DNA of 64,000 bases, taken from the NCBI GenBank assembly GCA_030710605.1, contig CP092872.1, positions 94,644,922 through 94,708,921 of the forward strand, given 5' to 3'. This document shows, piece after piece, positions 19,176 through 30,254 of the stretch. Under the pieces are notes generated by a model. It made no database searches, was not told the DNA's origin, and worked only from the letters and a program-made list of their open reading frames with translations. The DNA comes from Cordylochernes scorpioides. Lineage: Eukaryota > Arthropoda > Arachnida > Pseudoscorpiones > Chernetidae. Numbering within the stretch: the first letter of the stretch is position 1; each line of letters begins with the position of its first letter. Position numbers and translations under genes: made by a program.

Positions 19176-19229
19176 AGCTTGCACCACGCTGATGAGGGCC
19201 AATAGCCCGAAACGCGTCCGTGGTTAGCT
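19176..19229 (+). ncRNA. Hammerhead ribozyme, type I, palindromic stem III
   Basis: Stem I ACCACG (19183-19188) pairs with CGUGGU (19219-19224), extended past a small internal loop by AGCU (19176-19179 and 19226-19229). CUGAUGA is 19189-19195, stem II GGGC-CAAUA-GCCC 19196-19208, GAAA 19209-19212. Stem III is the self-complementary ACGCGU (19212-19217), too short to close on itself, so two RNAs could pair to build it. Cleavage is predicted between C19218 and C19219. This is the minimal hammerhead type known from Penelope-like elements. Confidence 0.8.
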
Positions 19230-19419
19230 TTTCTGGATTAATCAAGAATGGGTATTTGGCCAATTCTGGAATAATTAGAAATCAAAGAGAATAGTTGATA
19301 TTTATTCCGATAGATGGCGCAAGCCACCAGCAACTTTCAGTTGCACGATAAGGAAACTTTTTTTCTTAATACATCTTATTTAGGTATCAAAAAAAGTTCC
19401 GTCTATAAAAAAAAAAAAA

Positions 19420-19493
19420 TGGCCCATGGGGGGATCGAACCCACGACCTTCGCGTTATTAGCACGACGCTCTAACCAACTGAGCTAATGGGCC
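19420..19493 (-). tRNA. tRNA-Ile(AAU), intact
   Basis: A 74-nt cloverleaf on the minus strand: acceptor GGCCCAT/ATGGGCC, D arm TAGCTCAGTTGGTTAGAG, anticodon loop CTAATAA with anticodon AAU, T arm GTGGGTTCGATCCCCC, discriminator A. A and B boxes are intact. A run of 13 T follows the 3' end and can act as the Pol III terminator. Confidence 0.9.
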
Positions 19494-19710
19494 GATATGC
19501 AAAGTGGTGGACACTATACTTATATATGAACAACCTGATGTTTCATTGTTGGTGTTTGGTGGTCTAATGAAGGTAGATTTACAACAACAACAAAAATCTT
19601 TATTAAGACCTTTTAGTCTTATACAGATTCTTCAAGCAGAAATGTAGAATACGTGCAGGAAAAAAAAGTAATAGTACCTTAATGGTAATATAGATGGAAA
19701 TTTTTGGCGG

Positions 19711-19800
19711 GAGGATAGTCATCTAAGGAGACAAAGGTCGCTTCTCCCGTCAAAATAGACGTCAAAACTAGACGCCATCTATTAATGGTATATCTAATTA
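19711..19800. mobile_element. Fragment of the TCGCCTCTCCCGTCAAAA TIR family
   Basis: GGAGACAAAGGTCGCTTCTCCCGTCAAAATAGACG with ACTAGACGCCATCTATTAATGG matches one end of 39625-39965. Confidence 0.5.
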
Positions 19801-20243
19801 ATACCATCATTAATATAATTAATGGTAATATGATATTTATATAGAGAAAAAAATATATATATAAATGAAGGTAGATTTATGTAATTGTTTAAACATTTAT
19901 GGGAGGTCTCGGGAATAGTTCCCATGTCTACTAACTCTAATCTAACGTAAAGTGTTTTACAAGCCATGGCGAGGTTAGTTTAAAGTTCAGGTTCGAGTTA
20001 GGAAACCAGGAAGCTGGTCCCGACATTTATTTGTATCCGGTAAAGTTATTTATTATTTTATTTAATTACCAGTTACAAACAAGACATGCTATATCCGATC
20101 TGGATAATTGCGCGTGAAACTATTTACAATAATTGTAGTAGAGTAGGTAACAGAATTATCAAAAGTTATTTATTACGTGGTTAAAGATTAAAATACGAAC
20201 GATTCAACACTATTTAAAACAATATTTTTTTATTTATTAAGTT

Positions 20244-20450
20244 ACTAGCCAAATGACCCGGGCAACGCCCGTGTTTTACCCGACTGTAGATGTTACAACG
20301 GTGATCCTTAGGTCGCTGGTTCAAATCCGGCTCGAGGGAGCCGGCGAGCACGTGACCTCCCTGTGCGCGCGCATCCGTGACAGAGGCCGATTAGGAAAGA
20401 CGGTCGTGACTATATATAGGGATACACATCTAGCTGTATTGTCCTACAAA
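20244..20450 (-). mobile_element. Helitron/Helentron-like 3' end
   Basis: On the minus strand the sequence ends with a GC-rich hairpin (ACGGGCGTTGCCCGGGTCATTTGG) followed by CTAGT (20248-20244). The same terminus occurs at 23078-23111, 53743-53773 and 55460-55494. Confidence 0.6.
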
Positions 20451-20576
20451 TAATATGGTTTCTACAAACGACTCCTATTTACACTCGTATACACAAAGCT
20501 AAATGGATTAAACGTTGCTTAAAGTTTGTTAATATATGTCCTAATCCATTTTATTGATAAATCAAGATAAGCCGAA

Positions 20577-20632
20577 CACACACCTACGCGCTTCAGGTTG
20601 TTGTCCCTCGTCAGCGTGCTGCAGGCTTTTCC
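20577..20632 (-). ncRNA. Decayed hammerhead ribozyme
   Basis: Minus strand: CACG-CUGACGA-GGGACAACAACCU-GAAG-CGCGUAGGUG. GAAA has become GAAG and stem II is reduced, so it should be inactive. Confidence 0.4.
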
Positions 20633-20757
20633 TTAACGAACCAAAAAAATTGGTTCCGAGGCTTCCCGAGAAATCAATCATTACTTTTTTTTAATTTTTC
20701 ACATGAAACTATTACAAAAAGGCATAAAGATGCCGTAATTCTTTGTATTTATTTGAT

Positions 20758-20850
20758 TAAAGGAAACTTTCGGACCTTTTTCAGGTAACTAAAACGTTTT
20801 AGCTAGTTGAAGAAGGGCTTATATCCCGAAAGCTTCCTTTAATAAAGTAA
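20758..20850. mobile_element. Foldback with hammerhead-like arms, AGCTT type
   Basis: Plus arm: TTGAAGAAGGG-CTTATAT-CCC-GAAA-GCTT. Minus arm: CCTGAAAAAGGTCCGAAAGTTTCC. The arms are inverted relative to each other, around TAACTAAAACGTTTTAGCTAG. A second copy of the same structure lies at 21600-21730. Confidence 0.5.
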
Positions 20851-21089
20851 ATAAATAGAGTTGCGACGTCTTATGCGTTGTTTTTTTTTAATTTTCCGAA
20901 ATATAAAATCCTTTGATAATGATAAATACATGAAACTATATTCACACACACAAAGCCTTTTATTAAGACACCAGTCAGTTTCTCCTCTCTCATTACCGGC
21001 TTGCAACGATATCCTCACAATGATCAATCACCATCATGTAGTGGAGGAGAAAGCGATAAAGTTTATACTTACTGCTTTGTAAAAGTTAT

Positions 21090-21440
21090 ATAGGGACAGA
21101 TTCGACTTGATATGGCGCTGGTTAAAATACTTTGTACTGAGGTAAGTTGGCTGTCCTTTACTTTTGAAAAGAACGTCTCTCTTTATTCACTAATATAATG
21201 ACAGCCAAAGATCTAATTAGATAATTTAATAACGAATGAAGACATTAAGAAGCGAATGTTTATTTTCACAAATAAATCTAACTTCTACTGTCCTTACTGT
21301 GATGAAAAAATATTGGGAGGGCTGAGTCAAGCTCTTCCAATATTTTTTCATCGCAGTAAGGTCAGTAGGAGTTTGCTTTATTTGTGAAAATAAACATTCG
21401 CGTCTTAATGTCTTTATTCGTTATATATAGATGGCGCGTT
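21090..21440. mobile_element. K-family palindromic element with long arms
   Basis: The inverted arms run from ACATTAAGAAGCGAATGTTTATTTTCAC through TTCTACTGTCCTTACTGYGATG to AATATTGGGAGGGCT and back. The ribozyme B and C strands are lost. The left flank from 21090 is repeated at 24437-24650 (GATATGGCGCTGG..CTTTGTACT). It ends ATAGATGGCGCGTTATTGC. Confidence 0.6.
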
Positions 21441-21544
21441 ATTGCTTTGTATTATATATTTTAATTTCTATTTTTTTATTTGTGCAAATATAGCATATAT
21501 GAAACTATAGTTAACTACAGTAAAGATAGAGGCTGCCTGACCGG

Positions 21545-21790
21545 CGGTATTCATAGTTCTTCAAATTAAAGATACTTCGGCCAGTAAATATTTTTTTATT
21601 ATCTCTGCCGTAATTCTTTGTATTTACTTGCTTAAAGGAAGCTTTCGGGCCTTTTTCAGGTAACTAAAACGTTTTAGCTAGTTGAAGAAGGGCTTGTCCG
21701 AAAGCTTTTCCTTTAATCAAATAAATAAACAGAGTTGCGGTGTCTTACATATAAAAAAGATTTACTGGCCGAAATGTCTTTCATTTGAAG
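21545..21790. mobile_element. Composite of two hammerhead-type foldback relics
   Basis: TTCTTCAAATTAAAGATACTTCGGCCAGTAAATA flanks an inner foldback AGGAAGCTTTCGGGCC..GAAGAAGGGCTTGTCCGAAAGCTTTTCC. The latter repeats the structure at 20758-20850. Confidence 0.45.
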
Positions 21791-22104
21791 ATATATTTAA
21801 CTAATTATTTTCCTCAAGAGATCGTCTCAAATAAGTCCTACATCTGTCAGTGGACGGACAGCCGGACAGACAGACAGACGGAGGAGTGGGTGACGCCCTA
21901 ACCCAGCCCAGTGGTCTAACAGATGATGACACGCAGAGTTATTAATAACTCCTCTGTGACCACCTCGTAAGAAATCATCATTGTCTCTCCCTAGAGGAAC
22001 ACTCAGAAATAGCTTCAGATTTTTCTATTTTTATATATCCACACTAGAGACAATCTGATAATTTAAACATAATTATTGACTTACAATTATCCATTCGATA
22101 AAAT

Positions 22105-22290
22105 TGTTTTTAAATTACAAAACTATTTTAGACGCGTAATATTCTTTTTAAACCACTGATGAGCCAGGCCCTCCCTTTAATTTTTCCATTGCAGTAAGGG
22201 CAGTAGAAATTGTTTTATTTTTAAAAAGAATATTACGCGTCTAAAATAGTTTTGTAATTTGATAACAGATGGCGCGCTAGTGCATCGAAA
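22105..22290. mobile_element. K-family element, internally deleted
   Basis: Outer inverted arms (AAACTATTTTAGACGCG, complement near 22238-22254) surround only ACCACTGATGAGCCAGGCCCTCCC and the GCAGTAAGGGCAGTAGAAATTG part. It ends AACAGATGGCGCGCTAGTGCATC. Confidence 0.6.
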
Positions 22291-22649
22291 CAAAATTGTT
22301 TTTATCACACACAAATATTCTAATATATTTCTCTCAATATCACAAGTATTTTGAAATATGTAAATAATAATTTGAACAAAAATAGCATATATCAATAATA
22401 TGTTAATGTGATACTCTTATTGAAGAACTGACAAGTCCGAAAGCTTGAAAATAAAAAGTTTGTATAAGAAACTTAGCCCTGGAAGATTTATTTTATTATA
22501 TTATTGACTCTCCTAATTATTATTGTTACCAAAAAGTATAATACAATAAAGGGATAATATATAATAAAGGGTAGATAAAATGTAGGGAAATATATGTTAT
22601 ATTAAAATATTATTCTTTTTTTTATTTATATATTTATATATATCTATCT

Positions 22650-23111
22650 TCTATATATATAAAAATGAATGTTTGTATGTTTGTCTGTTGGTTGGTCTGT
22701 ATGTCCGGTATACAAATTCGCAGTAGTTCACTAATACAAACCAAAATTTCCATACATAGGTAAAAAAAAACGAGGATGACGATAGGCTATTTTAAAAAAT
22801 ATATAAATCAATTATTAAAACTATATATTCAAATTATTCTAAATAGCTCACGAGCAGCGCCCTTTAGAACGCGGTGGATCTGATGGCGGGGCGCGCCCAT
22901 TGGCCGCCTGCGAGCACGTGGCTTCCCTGTGCGCGCGCATGCGCCGGGAAGCCACTTGCTCGCCGGCAGCCGACGGGAGCAGTCACTTGCTCGCCGGGAG
23001 TCAACGGGCGCAGACATTTACTCGCTGCCAGCCAACGGGCACATGTTTAATGTGTTTGAATTATACATTTAATCATGTAAACCCGGGCGTTGCCCGGGTC
23101 ATTCGTCTAGT
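22650..23111 (+). mobile_element. Non-autonomous Helentron-like element
   Basis: The 5' end TCTATATATATAAAAATGAATG followed by TTTGTATGTTTGTCTG is the usual style of Helentron 5' ends. The 3' end is a hairpin ACCCGGGCGTTGCCCGGGT followed by CATTCGTCTAGT. A GC-rich tandem stretch (about 22910-23045) has repeats of CTCGCCGG-AGYCRACGGG. No Rep/helicase is present. Confidence 0.6.
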
Positions 23112-23129
23112 ATATTATATATTTCATAT

Positions 23130-24245
23130 ATCCAAATACTCTGCTAAATCGACCGCCAGAGGTCACTCTTCCCCTATAAAAACTCGTTGTTGTTTTATCC
23201 CAATGGAGAAAAATCGGCGGCCCACACAGTGGTCATCTCTGATGACCCACAGGCTGACCCAAGGAAGATGCTTAAAGCTGTCCGCGCTGCCCACACTCTT
23301 CCCCAAGGCGTTTGGGCCTCCCTGCGCACCAAGGGGAAGCTGGTCCTCCACTCCAGTAATCCTGAGACCATCCCTGAGGTGTCTACCTCCCTGGCCAGCA
23401 AGTTAAATGGAATGAAGGTCCGCCAGCAGAAGGAGATCCTGCCACGAATCTGCCTCTTCAAAGTGGATGAGGAAACATCCAACACCGTTCGGCACCCAGA
23501 AACGGGATCTGCACCGCCTTCATCGAGGTGGACATCAAGACCTTTAGAGCCCTGGGCGTTCGCGGGAGAATCGTGGTGGATGGAGTAATCCTCAACTTCG
23601 AGGAGTCCATCTGCGCCCGCGTATGCTTCCGCTGTTGTGGCTTCGGCCACAACTCTGCCCAATGCACCAGAGCTTCTAAGTGCTTCCACTGCGGTGAAGA
23701 CGGCCATGAAGGCCGCGCCTGCCCATCCATTGCTGACCAGCGCACCTCCAAATGTGCCAACTGCTGCTCAAAGGGCCTTCCAGACAAGCACGAAGCGAGA
23801 GCCTCAAGCTGCCCCATCCTGAAGTCTAGGGCCCTCAAGTTCTAGGCTTCAAGGACCTTCTGCCTCCTATTTCCATCTGCCACTTCTACTGGATTCCTGG
23901 CCAATTCAAGACTCCTGCCCCGCTGCACCCTGGCACGTTCCCCTGAACGTTTCCACCACCCCTGCGAGATATCTCCAGCCGCCAGATCCTAGGATCCCTG
24001 GCCACCTGATATCGCGTCTGCTGCCTTGACGTTTTAGATACAGTGTGCCCGGAAAAGTCTCCACTGAGACTTGTGCGAGCGATGGCAAGAATATTCCCGT
24101 TGTTTTATCCCAATGGCCGGCCCAAAACTTTTGTACATTATGTAAATAATCTTTTGTTTTCCTTATTCTACTCGCCTTAAGCCAGGTATTACTTTTATCA
24201 AATTGTTTTTTATATATATTACATGGGTTCAATTAAATAAATCAA
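23130..24245 (+). mobile_element. Short element split by a LINE insertion
   Basis: Outer parts 23130-23206 and 24117-24245 together match the uninterrupted minus-strand copy at 40010-40340 (CCAAATACTCTG, AATCGACCGC-AGAGGTCAC, CCAATGGCCGG, TTTTGTACATTATGTAAATAA, CGCCTTAAGCCAGG). The join falls exactly at the 18-bp duplication. Confidence 0.65.
23207..24098 (+). pseudogene. Non-LTR retrotransposon ORF1 fragment with CCHC zinc knuckles
   Basis: The insertion is flanked by GTTGTTTTATCCCAATGG at 23189-23206 and 24099-24116. The first frame (to about 23515) encodes a segment including HTVVISDDPQADPRKMLKAV. A frameshift near 23500 moves reading to a frame that ends at 23843-23845. That part has two perfect CX2CX4HX4C knuckles (CFRCCGFGHNSAQC and CFHCGEDGHEGRAC) and a third Cys/His group (CANCC..H..C). 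This is the nucleic-acid-binding end of a LINE ORF1. The reverse transcriptase is absent; the element is broken at both ends and has no A tail. Confidence 0.7.
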
Positions 24246-24436
24246 TGATCAAAACTCTTTTATTATTCCCACGACTGCAAAGAACAATTACATAATGATA
24301 CTCATGGATACCAAAATCAAGCAACACCTAATAATTCTGTATATTTCAAGATAATCAGCGGAACATATTTTTATTTATAACATAGATTATAGTTGTGTAT
24401 GTGAGCAATAGTTATCCAGAAATTATTGGAAAAATG

Positions 24437-24720
24437 TAAAAGTTATATAAGGACAGAACAACCATTGATATGGCGCTGGTACTTTGTACTAAGGTAAGTT
24501 GGCTGTCGTTTACTTTTGAGAAGAACATCTCTCTTTCTTCGCTAATATAATGACACTCAAAGATGTAATTAGATAATTTAATAACGAATAAAGACATTAA
24601 GAAGCGAATATTTATTTTCACAAATAAATCAAACTTCTACTGTCCTTACTGCGATGAAAAAATATTGGGAGGGCTGAGCCAAGCCCTAAATTGTATTTGT
24701 GTATAACTTTCTTCAGCAAG
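24437..24720. mobile_element. K-family element, truncated copy of the 21090 unit
   Basis: It repeats AAAGTTATAT..GGACAGA..GATATGGCGCTGG, GTAAGTTGGCTGTCGTTTACT, then the TTCTACTGTCCTTACTGCGATG arm, and stops inside AATATTGGGAGGGCTGAGCC. Confidence 0.5.
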
Positions 24721-25690
24721 GGAGGCTTTTCCACCTTTAGAGAGTTCTCCTCCAGATAGGGAGGGGAGTATACATACTAGAGGACAGAGTGTTTCATACC
24801 CAGAGGAGTTTGACGAAAAAAAAAAACACTTGGAATATGTGGATAAAATTAACTTTGCGTTGCGTGTAATGAATGATTCAACTATGGATGCAAAACCTTT
24901 TTTTTTTTATAATTAATTTTAAACGTTTTTAATTTTTATATCGCACTTGTAGTTTATGTAATTTGAATATTATGATATATTCATGCCAAATTGCATATTT
25001 CCACTAATATATGCAACACTAACCGAATGACTAGGTTTCGTCCAGGTTCTTTCCAGAGTGAATGTTGGTCAAACGAATACTGGGTGCTTGAACAAATGTT
25101 AGTTATTATATTATTGTGATTACATTATCATTACACTCTTAATTACAGAAGCCGTAATGATATGAGAATTAATTAATTAATTATTATACTCGTCCATCGA
25201 TTCTTTGAAAGAGCATCTCTACCCACTTTGAATACAGGGATCTTTTAATGTTTATAAACAGTAAGGAGGAAAAGGCACCTCTGTTGGCCGGTATCGTGAT
25301 CAGGGTTCATGGACCGATCTGATCTGCTCCACGGACAAGATACCATCAAACAGTAAGAACTCCTATTTAAATTTTAGGAAATTCTGTGAATATATGATTT
25401 TATCTCTTTGTTAAAAAAAAATCGTAATTACTAAACTATTTATATATTTGTATTTATTTCATTGGTTGTTCCTAGGTAAGATGTATAATCAAGCTTGGTT
25501 TCAATGTCCTTTTCTTTTCTTTAAACTTCTACTAAAACCTTGTAATTAAACAATTGTTTATGTAAATTAGTTCTCTGAATTTAGTGTTGTTTATTGAAGC
25601 AAGCATCCCTTATGGGGATATCGCGTCTGATTTGATAATAATAAATAGATAATTTTTGAAATATTCATCAATATCAAATTAAATACTTTA
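24721..25690. other. Intergenic, no gene recognised
   Basis: AT-rich, with no supported exon or transposon end. Confidence 0.4.
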
Positions 25691-25694
25691 TGAG

Positions 25695-25775
25695 AATAAA
25701 GGTCGCCTCTTCCGTCAATAGACGGCGCTTAGTTTTAACGTCTATTTTAATGGGAGAGATGACCTTTATTTTTAA
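25695..25775. mobile_element. Small TIR element, TCGCCTCTYCCGTCAAAA family
   Basis: AAAGGTCGCCTCTTCCGTCAATAGACG is followed closely by the inverted TCTATTTTAATGGGAGAGATGACCTTTA, leaving almost no interior. Confidence 0.5.
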
Positions 25776-26319
25776 TAGATCAATTTCCTCTCGGCAAAAA
25801 AAAAAAAAAAATCTATATAATATTAAATTAATGAAATTAGTTTGTGTTGTCCGTTCTCTATTGAATATATTTATATTCTAAGCTATCTCTCAAAAATAAA
25901 CAAAATATTGGTCTGCATTTAAAAAACGGGATATTAAATTGAGAACAATTTGAATCGCCCACCCCAAGAAAGCAACTATCTGGCCACCACTCTCTGTCAA
26001 CAAGATAGCGTGACCATCGAAAATGGATTATTCTCTCTTCGTGGGATTTCTCAGAAAGAGATTGTAACAAAATAACATTTTCTGGGGAAAACATCGAACT
26101 GTGATAGGATTGGATGGAAACCACGAATAGATCTTAACTATTTACTAACTATTCTAATTTCTATTCTATTAGAGAATCATAATTACTTTGATGTGGGAAT
26201 ATTGGGAAGATGAAAAAAAAAAAACATGTGTATATGGTCAGAGTATGTCTTTTTTATTTTGAAATATATAATATATATTTCGGCTACATGAACTCAGTAG
26301 AATTTAGTTTAAATATATA
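25776..26319. other. Intergenic, no gene recognised
   Basis: AT-rich with poly-A at 25797-25811 and 26213-26224. No coding signal is supported. Confidence 0.4.
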
Positions 26320-26540
26320 AGGATTAAAAGATTACATGATGAGCTTCTTTTTAGATTTATTGCGAGCTTTCGAACCTTCCGGTTCTTCTACAGGCATGGA
26401 TAGCATGGATATACTAATCTAGTGTTAGTATATCCATGCTATCCATGCCTGTAGAAGAACAGGAAGGTTCGGAAGCTCTAGATAAATCTAAAAAGAAGCT
26501 CCTCATGTAATCTTTTAATCCTTATATATTTAATATAACA
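26320..26540. repeat. Near-perfect palindrome with hammerhead-like arms
   Basis: The two arms of about 100 bp (ATTAAAAGATTACATGATGAGC... to ...ATGGATATACTAA) are mirror images with few changes and almost no spacer. Each arm holds CUGUAGA, a stem II AGAACC-GGAA-GGUUC and GAAA followed by palindromic AGCU and C. A6 of the hammerhead core is U here. The same palindrome, in better condition, is at 59396-59612. Confidence 0.6.
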
Positions 26541-26939
26541 TATATATATATGTAGAAAAAAAAAGGCATTTCCTAATCGTGCAACTTAAAGTTGCTGATG
26601 GCTTCTTAAAGAGAAGGTGGAATATGTTGTTTAAATTAGACTTAAGGTATCATTATTGCTTTTGTCCATAGGAATCAAAATGTGAGAATGGTTCACTTTC
26701 ATCAACAACATTGCGGTTTATCAATAGATTAGATGGCGATATTTGTCAACATTGCGATTTTAAAAAACTATAAGAGATTATTAATGTGCTTCTTCCATCT
26801 TTCGGATATATATTCTTGTACACCTTTTATAAATTGATCCGTGAACGGACAACACTTTTTCCCGATGGCTATGCAAACTTTTATGCAAATTTTTAACAAT
26901 TGTCAGTCTCTTTTGATTGATATATAAATTGAACGTTCC

Positions 26940-28839
26940 TAAACAACCTGACATAACTAACAAGACAGGTACTGTACAAATGGACTTAACAACGGGCTGT
27001 GAAGTGAGAAATGTACGTCCTTACACAACCTGACATATCTAACAAGACAGGTACTGTACATATGGACGTAACAACGGGCTGTGAAGTGAGAAATGTACGT
27101 CCTTACACAACCTGACATATCTAACAAGACAGGTACTGTACAAATGGACGTAAGTCCGGGCTGTGAAGTGAGTAATGTACGTCCTTACACAACCTGACAT
27201 ATCTAACAAGACAGGTACTGTACAAATGGACGTAACAACGGGCTGTGAAGTGAGAAATGTACGTCCTCACACAACCTGACATATCTAACAAGACAGGTAC
27301 TGTACAAATGGACGTAACAACGGGCTGTGGAGTGAGAAATGTACGCCCTCACACAACCTGACATATCTAACAAGACAGGTACTGTACAAATGGACGTAAC
27401 AACGGGCTGTGGAGTGAGAAATGTACGCCCTCACACAACCTGACATATCTAACAAGACAGGTACTGTACAAATGGACGTAAAAACGGGCTGTGGAGTGAG
27501 AAATGTACGCCCTCACACAACCTGACATATCTTACAAGACAGGTACTGTACAAATGGACGTAACAACGGGCTGTGGAGTGAGAAATGTACGCCCTCACAC
27601 AACCTGACATATCTAACAAGACAGGTACTGTACAAATGGACGTAACAACGGGCTGTGAAGTGAGAAATGTACGTCCTTACACAACCTGACATATCTAACA
27701 AGACAGGTACTGTACAAATTGACGTAACAACGGGCTGTGAAGTGAGAAATGTACGTCCTCACACAACCTGACATATCTAACAAGACAGGTACTGTACAAA
27801 TGGACGTAACAACGGGCTGTGAAGTGAGAAATGTACGTCCTCACACAACCTGACATATCTAACAAGACAGGTACTGTACAAATGGACGTAACAACGGGCT
27901 GTGAAGTGAGAAATGTACGTCCTTACACAACCTGACATATCTAACAAGACAGGTACTGTACAAATGGACGTAACAACGGGCTGTGAAGTGAGAAATGTAC
28001 GTCCTTACACAACCTGACATATCTAACAAGACAGGTACTGTACAAATGGACGTAACAACGGGCTGTGAAGTGAGAAATGTACGTCCTTACACAACCTGAC
28101 ATATCTAACAAGACAGGTACTGTACAAATGGACGTAACAACGGGCTGTGAAGTGAGAAATGTACGTCCTTACACAACCTGACATATCTAACAAGACAGGT
28201 ACTGTACAAATGGACGTAACAACGGGCTGTGAAGTGAGAAATGTACGTCCTTACACAACCTGACATATCTAACAAGACAGGTACTGTACAAATGGACGTA
28301 ACAACGGGCTGTGAAGTGAGAAATGTACGTCCTTACACAACCTGACATATCTAACAAGACAGGTACTGTACAAATGGACGTAACAACGGGCTGTGAAGTG
28401 AGAAATGTACGTCCTTACACAACCTGACATATCTAACAAGACAGGTACTGTACAAATGGACGTAACAACGGGCTGTGAAGTGAGAAATGTACGTCCTCAC
28501 ACAACCTGACATATCTAACAAGACATGTACTGTACAAATGGACGTAACAACGGGCTGTGAAGTGAGAAATGTACGTCCTTACACAACCTGACATATCTAA
28601 CAAGACATGTACTGTACAAATGGACTTAACAACGGGCTGTGAAGTGAGAAATGTACGTCCTCACACAACCTGACATATCTAACAAGACAGGTACTGTACA
28701 AATGGACGTAACAACGGGCTGTGGAGTGAGAAATGTACGTCCTCACACAACCTGACATATCTAACAAGACAGGTACTGTACAAATGGACGTAACAACGGG
28801 CTGTGAAGTGAGAAATGTACGTCCTCACACAACCTGACA
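26940..28839. repeat. Satellite array, 82-bp unit, about 23 copies
   Basis: The unit contains ACAGGTACTGTACAAATGGACG, TAACAACGGGCTGTGAAGTGAG, AAATGTACGTCCTTACACAACC and TGACATATCTAACAAG (82 bp). Most copies differ at one or two sites, chiefly GTGAAG/GTGGAG and CCTTAC/CCTCAC, and variants cluster in runs (GTGGAG in about 27330-27590). A single GTCCGGG variant occurs near 27150. The array ends abruptly at both sides in unrelated sequence. Open frames on the minus strand simply follow the repeat. Confidence 0.9.
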
Positions 28840-29213
28840 ACATTGTAATCCCCAGTGCACAGACCATTCATTAGCACAATTAGATATTGATCCGTTCCAC
28901 TTCATTTACGCTGTCTGTCCACACCGGCAGCCTAATTGCCCCAACTTGGTGTTCCAGAACAACTCTCCACACAATCCTCTTTCAGACAACAATCATTTAA
29001 TAAAGCGACATCTGCGAAAATGGTAACAACATCACCGCTAGTTCTTTTTTCCCACTTTTCTAATTGAGAGCTACTCCTCTAGACATTACTGAATTACTGA
29101 AATGGGAGTACAAAAAGTCTAACTGCCTAGCTCATCATTTGTAAACCCTCTTAGAAATTTTACAAACTCAATCTTTGTAAAACACCCTCAGATTCTATTG
29201 GACTGTACGTCTT
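28840..29213. other. Array flank with a K-family relic
   Basis: 28840-29090 shows nothing recognisable. 29095-29190 resembles a strongly decayed K-family element (TTACTGAAATGGGAG, CTAGCTCATCATTTGTAAACCCTC). Confidence 0.3.
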
Positions 29214-29420
29214 AAACTCATGGACAAAACTTAAAGAAGTTGTACCTTTCAGCATGTATATCGGGATTCAGACAATAACTATGAAAGATATTACAGTGAC
29301 CTTTATTGAAGACATACGAGATAACCAAATTCGATCAATATTGCCTCTGTCTCTTCCAAAAAGCAACAAATGCAACATAAAATGCTTTCTACTTCCTTAT
29401 GTTTTGTCCATGAGTGTTCA
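29214..29420. mobile_element. CAT-family MITE
   Basis: Inverted ends AACTCATGGACAAAACTTAAAG and its complement at 29390-29420. The interior has TATCGGGATTCAGACAATAACT and GACCTTTATTGAAGACATACG. Confidence 0.65.
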
Positions 29421-29682
29421 TAACGTGTAATCCTTTATCGAAAGTCTTTTCCTCTTTTAAAATTGCTCTCTGATATTTATGATTTAATATGTTGTTTTTT
29501 CCGCTAAATCCCTTTATTTGGTTTTACCCTATAGAAGCTTTAGAAAAATTAGGGGCAATTAGAAGATATAGGAGATTTTTGCCTCACCGAAGTAATACAC
29601 AAATCTCATCTAGATATATGTAAATATGAAAAAAAAACAATAGAAAAAATAAAAGATAAGTGGGTCAGGTGTTGATATTAAA

Positions 29683-29812
29683 AATAAAGAAGGCATCTCC
29701 TGACCACGAGCACATGTGCTTTTTAGTTTATTTTTGCTCCACTAGATGGCACTCTGCCATCTAAAAAGCACATGTGCTCGTGGTCAGGAGATGCCTTCTT
29801 TATTTTTAATAT
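29683..29812. repeat. Foldback of the GGCAT..CCTGACCA element end
   Basis: AAGAAGGCATCTCCTGACCACGAGCACATGTGC is repeated perfectly inverted at the right, around GTTTATTTTTGCTCCACTAG. These are the outer ends of the Penelope-type elements at 13912 and 49468. Confidence 0.6.
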
Positions 29813-29916
29813 GTAAATATGTACAATTTAAAGTTAAAGTTAACATTAAGCATATATTTTTTGTTCTGAAAATAGAGCAATCCATACTTAAATCATTAGA
29901 TAATAAAAAGGCATAT

Positions 29917-30254
29917 TGTTGCACCAGGTTGCGGCTTGGCAGACTCTTCAGGCATGATTCTCTCCTGTGCTGGGTCTTGCATCTTACCAGAGCGTGTTTC
30001 AACCATCCTACAAATTTATATAAGGGAATAATGAGATAAGTCTACTTTAAGTAGCCTCCAGAATAATTTATTTATTTCCTCACATCAAAGAGAGCAGTGA
30101 AGTCACACGTGTACCTAAATACAAATGATGATAATCTAAAAAATAATCTGTTTTAAATAAATATCATAGAATATAAAAATAAATAAATATATAATTTAAA
30201 TTTCAAATATATTAAAAATGATATAAGAAATACGCCATTAATCATGATGGAACA
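29917..30254 (-). repeat. 3' LTR of the Ty3/gypsy element
   Basis: 338 bp. Identical to 34776-35113 except GGAACA versus GTAACA at the terminal edge. It holds the last codons and stop of pol (TAA at 30240-30238). Confidence 0.92.

Noticed and set aside
26940..28839. Hammerhead ribozyme in the 82-bp satellite (GAGAAAUGUACGUC and CUGACAUA strands)
   Set aside because: Some animal satellites carry hammerheads, but CUGACAUA lacks the essential G8-A9 and no stem II joins it to GAAA.
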